NCBI GenBank assembly: GCA_964057225.1
Contig: OZ059898.1
Span: 13,913,767 to 13,977,766, forward strand
Origin: Auanema rhodensis
Lineage: Eukaryota > Nematoda > Chromadorea > Rhabditida > Rhabditidae
Reading direction: 5' to 3'
Length of the DNA stretch: 64,000 nt
Part shown: positions 10,401 through 18,600 of the stretch, piece by piece
How positions within the stretch are numbered: the stretch's first letter is position 1
Layout of the letters: every line of letters starts with the position of its first letter
Made by a program: the position numbers and the translations under genes
Notes under the pieces: generated by a model
Database searches by the model: none
What the model was told of the DNA's origin: nothing
The model's input: the letters and a program-made list of their open reading frames with translations, nothing else

Positions 10401-13365
10401 CTTTCCAAGAAATTTTATGAATGACCTTAATCTGGATAAAGCAGATTTGAATAATGAAGACAAGCACGAGCTCACAAACATAGTTAAGAACCATCGTGAG
10501 GCCTTTCTTAATGAAGATAGGAAGATAGGTCTATTTAAAGGACCCATTGAGCATACAATCCCACTAAGATCGGATATGGACATGCCAAGGTCAAGAATAA
10601 CGAGGATTCCACTTGGTAAACAGGAAGAAGTGGAAAAGCAAGTAAAAGAAATGCTAGAGCAAGGCATAATCGAACCCTCTACATCCCTCTTCAATAGCCC
10701 TGCTGTGCTAGTGAAGAAGAAGGATGAGACATATAGGTTCGTGACAGATTTTCGAGCCCTCAATAGTGTCACGCGTAAACAAACATACGTTATACCAAGC
10801 ATATCGGATATAGTTGACATGGCAGCTGGAGCTCAATTCTTCTCAAACTTTGATTTAGTATCAGGATTTTTTCAAATATCACTACGTAAATCTGATCGTC
10901 CTTTAACAGCATTTACAACAACATCAGGCACGTATCAATATAAAAGAATGCCTATGGGTCTCTGTGGAGCCCCTCATACTTTTCAAACAGCAGTAAGATA
11001 TTTGCAAAGTAAATGCTCTTGCAAATTATTTGTATACTTGGACGATCTGCTGATAATCTCTGATACAAGAAAGCAACACCTTGAAGATATCGACGAATTA
11101 TTACATGCGGTCGAAAGTTTGGGAATGAAAATTAAGTTAAAGAAATGTGCTTTTGCTCAACCAGAAGTGAAATTTCTCGGATTAATAATTGGAAGAGAAG
11201 GAATAAAACCGGACCCTCAAAAAGTGGCTGCGATACAAGAATATCCGGCACCAAAGAACGCAACAGGCGTTCGCGCATTCTTAGGAATGGTCGGATTTTT
11301 TCGCAAATTCATTAAAGATTTTGCAAGTATCGCAAGCCCATTGTACGATTTGACAAAGACGGATACCGAATTCGCTTGGGAAAAGCAACACCAGGAAGCT
11401 GTAGATCGATTAAAAAGAAGTCTCACCCAAGCGCCCGTATTAAGTCCACCAAAATCTGATCGATTATTCATTATCGAGAGTGACGGCAGCAACATAGCAG
11501 TGGGCGCAGTATTATTGCAACCAGAAGATCCCACGCAACCATTGAAGCATCTTCATCCTATCGCATTTGCCAGCAGAAAACTGGTAAAAGCGGAACGCAA
11601 TTACGCACCAATCGAAATTGAAGCCTTAGGGTTAGTATACGCACTGAATCAATTTCGCACATACATACTGGGAACGCATACTATATGTATCACTGACCAT
11701 CGCCCTCTCACAAGTTTACTAACTCGCAGAGACCTATTTGGTCGTCTTGCTAAATTTCAGTTAGTAATACAAGAATACGACATTGAGATAAGGTACAGAG
11801 AGGGCCAGCTCAATAAAGTATGTGATGCATTGTCACGTTATATAGGCGATGAAGCAAATGATGCAAAGCCGGAAAAGAAGAAAAAGAAAAACGTAGAATC
11901 GATCAGAATAAATACTATTGATACACCTGCCATAAAAGAAATTCAACAAAATACTCCATGGATAAAGAAAACAATCGCGGACATCGAATATAGAACGCAA
12001 AAGAAAATGGTCTCTAACGATAGATATTGCGTTATAAATGGATTACTCTACACAAAACCAACAGACAAGAAACCACATCCTGCAATCGTTGTGCCACAAG
12101 ATCATCCAATCAAGGACGAGATAATAGAATTATTTCACGAAGATCCTACAATCGCAGCGCATCAAGGAATTAATAAAACTAAAGAAGCTATCCTACGGAG
12201 ATTTTATTGGACCAACATGCAAAATGATATCATGATATATATCAAAAACTGCATTAAATGCGCACAAAGGAAGAAGGACCCACATTCTATGACAGTACAG
12301 CCAATAGGTCAATTTGAAATACCGACCAAGCCTTTTGAACGAGTTCATATGGATGTAATGGGACCTTTTCCCCCGTCAAAAAGGAATTGTACTTACGTTA
12401 TTACCATCCAGGATGCTTTTACTAAATGGTCAACAACGATAGCAGTACCGCAAATTACGACAGAAATAACAATTGACAGATTTCTACGCAACTTTGTATA
12501 CATATACGGACCGCCTCATCGACTGATCACCGATAGAGGATCTAATTTTGTATCTCAAAAGTTTGAAGAAATGTGTACAAAACTGGGAATTCAACATGAA
12601 CCCACCCTTCCTCACCAAAAGAACTCAAACGGACAAGTCGAAAGACTACACAGAACTCTTGAGGAAGGATTAACACACTACTTGAAGGAAGATCTAAGCG
12701 ACTGGGATAGCGTATTGCCGAAAATTACATTCGCTATCAATAACATTCAGCATGCTACAACAGGCATAGCCCCATACGTAGCACTTTTTGGAAAAGAATG
12801 CAGAATGAAAATTGATGCCGAATTACCGGGAACCATAACAAAAATCAAAGAGATTTCGGAAGAATTACTCACGAGAAGACCTCAAATGATGAAAATAGAC
12901 CAAATAATACGTGAACGTATCGCCCAAAACCAAGAAAACGCCAGAAAGAAGAAGGATAGAACACAAAGGACGCACGAAAGGAACATTCAACCCGGCGACA
13001 TGGTGATGACAACAATAAAGTCACATAAAATTGGTCAGAAACTGAGGAAAAGCTATGACGGACCTTACGAAGTTATTAACGTACAAGGATCCAAGGTGCA
13101 GATAAGGAATTCATCAGGAAAGATACAAGATATCCACAAGGATAATCTCAAACTCTTCTCAAACGCTACTCAAAATATCACTCACAATACCCGTTCTAAT
13201 ACACGCAACAATCACGAAGAAGAAGAAGAGGACAGCGATATAGAGATACTAAGAGTGATCAAAAGAAACGAGCAAGATAACACCGATAGCGAACCGGAAT
13301 CAGAGAACGAAGATGGAGACGAATTATGGTTACCACGGATGAAAAATCAAAAAGAGAAAGCATGA
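4432..13365 (+). CDS. Gag-Env-Pol polyprotein of element A
   Basis: A single uninterrupted frame of about 2977 codons. Gag: acidic, low-complexity N-terminus, GAGKST motif, then a Ty3-like capsid region at about 5690-6200. The nucleocapsid is N/Q/Y- and RG-rich (6230-6540) with no CCHC knuckle. Next is a signal-like hydrophobic segment (6547-6612), a Cys-rich ectodomain with NxT sites, a furin-type RQKR (7396-7407), a second ectodomain part, a membrane segment near 9385-9462 and PPGY in the tail (9514-9525). Pol: protease DSG (9715-9723), RT YLDD (11035-11046), RNase H about 11460-11840, integrase HHCC about 12130-12270 with catalytic D (12352), D (12532), E (12640), GPY/F-like module and acidic tail. 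The frame opens at a TTG; the first in-frame ATG is 5623, so the real start is probably spliced or recoded. Confidence 0.93.
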   Translation: MVATIWKTPSHLPSASPSEARLSYCSRISLSPNTHLKESYAPYINIPHVAHHSRFFQTKSPTKVAKRFSSAFPALYPSDINSDATVASRTRSRTRLLSVQIEEPHQPDEKPKPQVDKFYTPREGTYSPSDDTDEDPDFIIADDSTQTPTTNPKVRSVDTNKNLRKIQKKKPTTASASPVTPDPNASNLSVITDNAPSPSLGLTQSPQASSTPINQPHSLTLEPTQPSDNPSTLSKITDKIKKNIPNKRKTKTPSKRATETLSAEASLEGIQEASPLSLTTDKFKNKRSLTNRLIKILNLSPGDKTTPGGTAKPRFSSHNPNLNRSDSAIPSSRSTDRTSPQAPGKVIQVPRARFATTTPIIGSSSRNPKAIENTHQDPTRSEVIISPITYPEGISSEMTETSRLPGAGKSTIAQALSSPYCPIYDGSRNFRDFVAKFNTFANALGLVMPERLTILPLLLKNERAEEAYTQLSDTIKTSGSWNTLIEELTSRLCPEYNQDPALITLQNSTQGELSVDGFAQTLRSLSLNAFSHTDPHKDHILRSTFLRGLKNTIRPGVIRAKPKTFAEAIDNARWEESIANQVSDPQALLVNAIDRTFPPRRDTGRRGIGRGYQSFNNRNYQNYQNYQSYQNSSNNQKPQNLQNSFARNRNLGNRGRNLSNPNWYQRNNNLSRNQESDNRQRGNNPFRGNNNNRGRGRGSRVNNLTLISPLTLAVALSVILSLITITDAYQMCTKATGGALLIPPPLRKCTIPPTKHVLRTNIHLYTRNQTAHEWDSWRCSKEIHKICIRDLLFLRDHNSSIVRIEPTTENECRLAVRDRKWKSEDLIKLDSLTYATTEPTFSPARSFNYEQCEEKERLVLERGVMTRMPDDTILTNLLLNTEGCLAHHGQCASNTSMIIWEIQSYEQRCNYIDMSEYDAIIGDSIILIPNTQSALVIDNKQIPKQITSCFSQPIFQSTTGNYILFPKYPNDSNIHNLIEREYKKLPAKRQKRAIAQCALQLDESWIKEQEDYETLTLNICPYPFLRPVMSNPGISQIIPIIRARRTIDPTYSIVKWISAHPEQFKFFLRSTTSDRSIERFLKIYEFYDPEEAMLQFFAQKELAATTRGAVKYLTSLQLLEQIGDRLTAEEFDEKILTKEGSYRERTESIALELAFTPTIFAQNNMSVPSKQEVLKAFVNMPPIRPVLSTNNEKEQLIIKETIDLYHQVLKLRTIKPNRTAARADDERFRHLPVPTIILPDIEKLYRDMENNFGIPVGPHQQTKSPNKYTRNLLIQTFLPLLEDKRTPPYSTRRLTDKTEYITTTTEVTKLIQDPQTTPEIDTTQTITSTRAPTTVTLIYGVHKEQPITTFATVTDMSLRSQRKQRTSSPPLEIETKAVQAQAHYIGSKVNNEIQYKQNISQRIAQDHLQYATTLIQEELQKHFMESYESICEIQNRYLELWRSILQIEPTIAMRTILGREDIAARFVGSEIVHVHICLPIEPKTVHHSHKINETCYLETPVTTEDNKLYFAAPGSRDLLSYGKEIDCEHVPTDIYEKNGEWMNINGSAEVNPITLFDGAHQHKVTPLKFTGAHLYTNLSSRVYSMTTAIAYGASLASIRQNHVLNTIHNDPKITSAFILLKKGSDYISKATEFTTTAWNSIKQFLMGTIERTLILIGSTVLIIAAIIITIFAGKFYFFKAMPLPVMHIQRADNEPPGYEETLELVSRPDQPMPENIMKQYYPALVTFIPLAIPFIASIKSKETKLPLIYISVEDKLILALWDSGSSVSYVRLSTLKYLNMAQHVKKRRLVAMAANKTTFTLYGKINLNIEIAGYEIEHTFLVSNDCDCPAPALIGMDFMSTLDSENIDVSLKPSKKMLEIGNYALPLIEQDAIKQTAITVNIINLKKRIIQPDEESTIPIKADRPLKSNEVVILGDNGNALASSYPTAFRETSGVYVVFRNNTDKTLAMEANSVIGQATIGEVPSWQTIQEDPMQPYIPPEADWENKLPHFPRNFMNDLNLDKADLNNEDKHELTNIVKNHREAFLNEDRKIGLFKGPIEHTIPLRSDMDMPRSRITRIPLGKQEEVEKQVKEMLEQGIIEPSTSLFNSPAVLVKKKDETYRFVTDFRALNSVTRKQTYVIPSISDIVDMAAGAQFFSNFDLVSGFFQISLRKSDRPLTAFTTTSGTYQYKRMPMGLCGAPHTFQTAVRYLQSKCSCKLFVYLDDLLIISDTRKQHLEDIDELLHAVESLGMKIKLKKCAFAQPEVKFLGLIIGREGIKPDPQKVAAIQEYPAPKNATGVRAFLGMVGFFRKFIKDFASIASPLYDLTKTDTEFAWEKQHQEAVDRLKRSLTQAPVLSPPKSDRLFIIESDGSNIAVGAVLLQPEDPTQPLKHLHPIAFASRKLVKAERNYAPIEIEALGLVYALNQFRTYILGTHTICITDHRPLTSLLTRRDLFGRLAKFQLVIQEYDIEIRYREGQLNKVCDALSRYIGDEANDAKPEKKKKKNVESIRINTIDTPAIKEIQQNTPWIKKTIADIEYRTQKKMVSNDRYCVINGLLYTKPTDKKPHPAIVVPQDHPIKDEIIELFHEDPTIAAHQGINKTKEAILRRFYWTNMQNDIMIYIKNCIKCAQRKKDPHSMTVQPIGQFEIPTKPFERVHMDVMGPFPPSKRNCTYVITIQDAFTKWSTTIAVPQITTEITIDRFLRNFVYIYGPPHRLITDRGSNFVSQKFEEMCTKLGIQHEPTLPHQKNSNGQVERLHRTLEEGLTHYLKEDLSDWDSVLPKITFAINNIQHATTGIAPYVALFGKECRMKIDAELPGTITKIKEISEELLTRRPQMMKIDQIIRERIAQNQENARKKKDRTQRTHERNIQPGDMVMTTIKSHKIGQKLRKSYDGPYEVINVQGSKVQIRNSSGKIQDIHKDNLKLFSNATQNITHNTRSNTRNNHEEEEEDSDIEILRVIKRNEQDNTDSEPESENEDGDELWLPRMKNQKEKA

Positions 13366-14052
13366 AAAGACGACAAGAAATAACTTTATATACATTCTTT
13401 TCTTCTCTGTAAATTGTAAAAATGGAAGTAACGGTGAATTAGAAAACTTTTTGATGAGAGATTAAGTGAGTAAACAACTAAAAATAAGGAATAAGCAAAA
13501 ATATAATAGAAATAAATGGCTACCGTAATCCTATACGACCGATAGAGATAATATTTTGCGCTAAACTGAGCTCCATATGTATCTCCAAGAAGAGACGAAC
13601 ATTGGCAGGCGCCTAAGCCACACCCCATCTGAGTGGTAGCCTCCATTAGTACTCAAGGATTCATTTAGAGAGACATATGGAGACGAGTAAATTATTAACT
13701 AAAATTATCCCCATCATCATTAGGATACGAGTAACCATGTACCCGAAATGTTTAATAATTCCTTATTGTCTCACATAAATCACACATTCATGAAACTAAG
13801 AAAATTTTTTTTTATTACAGTACTACAGTGACTAAATTTATTTTCTAATCCTCCGTTACAAAATAACGTAAAACCTATTATTGTATTCAAATTCTACCTT
13901 AATACCATAAAGAAACCTATTAAAACTATTTATATATCTTTCTACATGTAGATTTTAAAACTTTTAATTTTATTTGTAAACTCCTAGACTCTAAAACTCA
14001 GCTACATATACACTAAAAATCTCTTTATATCGCGCGGACGCGAAAAATCTTT
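13366..14052 (+). other. 3' noncoding region of element A
   Basis: AT-rich 0.7 kb between the polyprotein stop and the PPT. A minus-strand ORF at 13386-13646 is shared with element C but carries substitutions and a frame difference there, so I do not call it a gene. Nothing else recognised. Confidence 0.6.
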
Positions 14053-14063
14053 GAAAAAGGGCA
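14053..14063 (+). other. Polypurine tract of element A
   Basis: GAAAAAGGGCA immediately before the 3' LTR; the same 11 bases precede the 3' LTRs of B and C. Confidence 0.8.
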
Positions 14064-14408
14064 CGTTCCATTCGGACTCCCCATATATGTAGCTGGAGGG
14101 TTAGAGCCAGACGACCAGAGGACCGAGGAATGGCTCCGCCTTCCCTCGTTCCCTTGGTCGGGAGTTCGCCTCTTAGCAAGCTCATGGACGGCTTGTAGTT
14201 TAGTCTTTATACTTATATTTATCTTATTGTATTGTATCTTTATCTTTGTATATTATTGTTGTAGTTTCATGCCAATAAATCTTTCTCTCTTTCATCTTAT
14301 GATTGACCTTATGCTCTTTATTCCTTACCGCTACACCAAGGAATACTATGCGCGTCATAGTATAAACTACAATGGTTTATATTATCGACGCAGGAGCATA
14401 ACGGAACG
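14064..14408 (+). repeat. 3' LTR of element A
   Basis: 345 bp, indistinguishable by eye from the 5' LTR. AATAAA at 14274-14279. Confidence 0.95.
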
Positions 14409-14471
14409 GGGGAATCGAACCCCCCTCGAATGCTTGGAAGGCATCCATGCTGACCATTACACCACGAACGC
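14409..14471 (-). pseudogene. tRNA-Gly 5' part cut by element A
   Basis: Carries the D arm, anticodon arm (TCC) and most of the T arm of the tRNA whose 3' end is at 2305-2317. Position 48 is C to G, as in the copy at 1233-1304. Confidence 0.9.
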
Positions 14472-14591
14472 TACGATGGCTCTTGAACTATTTGATTAGA
14501 TGAGTTGACACATCTTTGACTTCATTGATAATTACGAATGAAAAGCAGTAACATATTTTTTTCAAACGTTTCACATCAAAAATTGAAAAAT
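14409..14591 (-). repeat. Array remnant between elements A and B
   Basis: 183 bp of one array unit: the rest of the tRNA interrupted by A and part of the spacer, ending at AAAT (14588-14591), the target duplication of B. Confidence 0.95.
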
Positions 14592-14949
14592 CGTTCCGTT
14601 ATGCTCCCGCGTCGATCTTACAGACCAATGGAGTCTACAAGATGAGCGTGGTAGTATTCCAGATGTAGCGGTTAAACATGGAGCATAAGGATAAACATAA
14701 GACTCGAGAAAGATTGGTTTATTATATCTACGTGATTACAATAAGATACATATAACTAAGTAAAGGTTAAACTAATAGAGAACAGAGAGAGAACGACCAA
14801 CCATCCATGATCGTCCCTGAGGCAAAGCTGAAGTGTTGTAATATGGAAAAGGGCGGGTCGTCTTCTCTCAGTCTCGCATTCTCTGACTCTAACCCGCCTG
14901 CTACAGCTTCGTCATATGAATGTAATGCATTGATCATCCGAATGGAACG
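14592..14949 (-). repeat. 3' LTR of element B
   Basis: 358 bp. AATAAA on the minus strand (plus tttatt 14718-14723). Confidence 0.95.
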
Positions 14950-14960
14950 TGCCCTTTTTC
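14950..14960 (-). other. Polypurine tract of element B
   Basis: GAAAAAGGGCA on the minus strand, adjoining the 3' LTR. Confidence 0.8.
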
Positions 14961-15643
14961 GAGTTTATGTCGCGTCCTCGCGACAATCAAAAGTTTTGAC
15001 TTGATTAACTGTAGCAGAAGGGTTAATGTGTGTATTAAAGTACATGTTACAATACAATATTTTACGTAAAATTCTTATAATATGAACATAATACAATATA
15101 AAACATCAGTATCTGAAAAGAATTAAAAAAAATTTTTTAACCAAATTATGAAAGTTTTAACCCTCTTTAACGAATACTAGACTATGTTTTATTGGCGAAC
15201 GTGCTTATAAAATAATAAAAAAAAAAGTTTTTAAGCATAACGCTCCAACAAGTGTAGATAAAAAGTTAACTATTTTTTTTGCTAGAGCTCGGTTGTTTGT
15301 TTCAATTTGTGTGAGTTTAGAAAAAAAAGAAAAGTTTTGCGTAATACCAAATAACTTCCAAATTGAGTCATTGATTACTCAAGTGAAGACTGTTGCTCAG
15401 ATATTGTTGCAAACTATGTCTTTCATTTTTCATCTCATCTAGTATGGGGAAGTTAGTTGAAATTAGGAAGGTTCGAACTATATGATAAAAGAATTATCTT
15501 CTCACATTTCCCGTGTTCATTATGCTCTAGTTTACTTTTTGACTTAAGAGTGACTTGTTTTAGAGGAGTCGTTACAAAATTTGTGTTCTAGTATTACTTT
15601 AAAGAAAGTTATTACAAAACAATTTACAATAAAATCTCATGAG
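14961..15643 (-). other. 3' noncoding region of element B
   Basis: About 0.7 kb of AT-rich sequence after the integrase stop. I see no gene or repeat in it. Confidence 0.6.
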
Positions 15644-18600
15644 TTAATGGTTTTTTCTTGATGGTAGCCAATTTGTATCCGAAAGGTCTTCTGGTTCGTC
15701 ATAAGAGTCTTCCTCGTTGTTGTTTCCGTTGATAACCTCTATGATTTCGATATCGCTGTCATCGTCTGAGCTGTCTGTACGTGTACTGGGCTTATGTGCG
15801 ATTCCGTCATCTGTTTCTCGATTAAATAATTTGAGATTGTCCTTGTGAACGTCTTGAATCTTTCCGAAAAGGTTTTTGATTTGAACCATGTTTCCCTTCA
15901 CATTTATAACTTCAAATGGTCCATCATAAGCTTTCCGAAGCTTTTGTCCTGGCTTGTGCATTTTCACAGCTAACATAACGCAGTCTCCTTCTTGTATATC
16001 TCTTTCGTGAGTGCGTAATCGAGCATCATGTTTCTTTTTTGCTAATTCTTGATGCTTTTCCAAATTTTCTTGAATGATTGTTTTCTGTTTGCTTCGGATT
16101 TTCTCAATATTTTCAATCTCCTTTGAAATTTCCTTTGGTTCAGTTGTTTCGGGGTATAAATCTTTATCCAATCTCAAACGGCTTTCTTTCCCGAATAGTA
16201 CAACGTATGGTGATATTCCTGTGGTTGCATGCGTTGTGGTGTTCAATGCAAAGGTAATTTTTGGCAAAAACATGTCCCAATCAGTGACATCTTCGTTGAG
16301 ATAATGTGTGAGTCCTTCTTCTAACGTTCTATGAAGTCTTTCTACTTGTCCATTGGAATTCTTCTGATGTGGGAGTGTTGATTCATGTTTGATACCGAGT
16401 TTTTCGCACATGTCTTCAAATTTCCTTGATAGGAAGTTGGAACCGCGGTCTGTTATTAAGCGATTCGGTGGTCCATAGACATATACAAAGTTTCTGAGGA
16501 ATCTATCAATGACAACTTCACTAACAATTGTTGGTATGGCGATAGTTGTAGCCCATTTGGAGAAAGAGTCTTGTATTGTGAGGACATAGCTGTTGTTCCT
16601 TTTTGATGTTGGGAATGGTCCCATGATATCCATATGTATTCTCTCAAATGGTTTTGATGGTATGTTAAATTGACCCATCGGTTGTACGGTCATAGCATGA
16701 GGATCTTTCTTTCGTTGTGCACATTTGATGCACTGTTTTACGTATTTTGCTATGTCGTTCTGCATGTTCGTCCAGGAAAATCTTCGTACTATGGCTTCTT
16801 TTGTTTTGTTGATTCCTTGATGCGCCCCGATTGTTGGGTCTTCATGAAATTCTTCAATGATTTTGTTAATTATATCACTATCCGATGGCAATATTAACGC
16901 TGGATGAGGTCTTTTGACGCTTGGTTTTGTGTAGAGTAAGTTGTTTATAACACAATAACGATCATTTTGAATCATATTTTTCTTCGTTCTGTATTCAATC
17001 TCAGCTATTGTTCTCTTGATCCAAGGAGTATTTTGTTGGATTGAGCTGAATTCTGGTAACTTCACAACATTTACTTGTTGTGTCTCAATTTTCTCTTTCG
17101 AATTCGTCTTTTGTTTCTTGTTCGACGTCTTTGGATCGTTAGCTTCATCTCCAATGTATCTAGAGAGTGCGTCACAGACTTTGTTTAATCTGCCTTCTCG
17201 ATATTTGATCTCAATATCGTATTCCTGTATGACCAATTGGAACTTTGCTAGTCTTCCAAATAGGTCTCTTCTAGTTAGTAAGCTTGTCAATGGGCGATGA
17301 TCGGTGATGCAAATTGAATGTGATCCAAGTATGTATGTTCGAAACTGTGCTAGAGCGTAAACTAAGCCTAAGGCTTCTATCTCTATGGGAGCATAGTTAC
17401 GTTCTGCTTTTACTAATTTCCTACTTGCGAAAGCAATTGGATGTAAGTTCTTGAATGGTTCGTTTGGATCTTCGGGCTGCAGTAATACTGCGCCTATGGC
17501 GATGTTGCTGCCATCACTTTCAATGATGAAAGTTCGGTCTGATCGTGGTGGTTTCAGTACCGGTGCTTCGATTAGTCGTTCCTTTAGCTTATCTAGTGAA
17601 CGTTGACATTCGCTAGTCCAATTGAAGTCTGCGTCTAGCTTAGTAAGGTCATACAGCGGACTTGCTATATGTGCAAAATCTTTAATAAATTTTCTAAAGA
17701 ATCCGACCATTCCTAAGAATGCTCTTACTCCTGTGGGTGTTTGAGGAGCAGGGTAATCGCGGATGGCGGAAACTTTCTGTTGATCGGGCTTAACTCCGTC
17801 TCTTCCGACAATGAGTCCGAGAAATTTCACTTCTGGTCTTGCAAATGAACATTTCTTGATTTTAATCTTAAATCCTAGTCTTTCTACAGCGAGTAATACT
17901 TCTTTGATGTCTTCGAGGTGTTGTTCTGCGCTGTCTGATATGACTAGTAAATCGTCCAAATAGACAAATAGTCGGCATTTACATTTACTTTGGAGATATC
18001 TCACGGCTGTTTGAAAGGTATGTGGCGCACCACATAATCCCATAGGCATTCTCCTGTATTGATAAGTCCCACTATTGGTGGTAAAGGATGTGAGTGGTCT
18101 ATCCTTCTTCAATAATGGTATTTGGAAAAAGCCAGAAACAAGATCAAAATTAGAAAAGTATTGTGATCCAGCCGCTAAGTCAATGATATCAGAGATGTTA
18201 GGAATCACATATGTTTGTTTTCTTGTAACGTTATTTAAGGCTCGGAAATCCGTAACGAAACGGAATGTTTCGTCTTTTTTCTTAACGAGAACGACAGGGC
18301 TGTTGAACAAAGATGTCGATCGTTCTATTATCCCTTGCTCGAGCATTTCTTGGACTTGTCTTTCTACCTCTTCTTGTCTCCCGAGAGGTATACGTGAAAT
18401 TCGTGGCTTTGGCATATCCATATCCGTTCGTAGTGGTATCTTGTGTTCTACTGGTCCTTTGAACAATCCTATCTTTTTATCTTCATTGAGGAATGCCTTC
18501 TTACGTTGACGAATGATGTTTCGTAGTTCGTCTTTTTGTCGTTGCGTAAGATCAGCCTCTTTTAGGTCAAGTTCTTTCATGAAATCACCAGGGAAGTGAG

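Larger units (their letters stand above)
2318..14408 (+). mobile_element. Element A: Ty3/gypsy-like gag-env-pol LTR element
   Basis: A 12.1-kb element bounded by two 345-bp LTRs that I could not tell apart by eye, so the insertion is recent. Ends are CGTTCC...GGAACG, and the target duplication is GGGG (2314-2317 and 14409-14412). It sits in the T-stem of a tRNA-Gly gene. Order: LTR, PBS, 1.8-kb leader with an antisense ORF, one giant gag-env-protease-RT-RNase H-integrase frame, 0.7 kb of 3' sequence, PPT, LTR. Domain order after env (PR, RT, RH, IN) and the GPY/F-like integrase tail place it with Metaviridae. Env between gag and protease is not the arrangement I know for that group. Confidence 0.95.

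Noticed and set aside
10203..10820. 205-codon minus-strand ORF within element A
   Set aside because: Shadow of the protease-RT frame on the other strand.
13386..13646. Minus-strand 86-codon ORF in the 3' region of A, related ORF in C
   Set aside because: Diverges between A and C at the normal rate, including amino acid changes and a frame difference near its end. No signal beyond shared descent.
14227..14499. MYCIFIFVYYCC... ORF in the LTR (also in the LTRs of C)
   Set aside because: AT-rich LTR sequence read through into the array; present only because the LTRs are copies.
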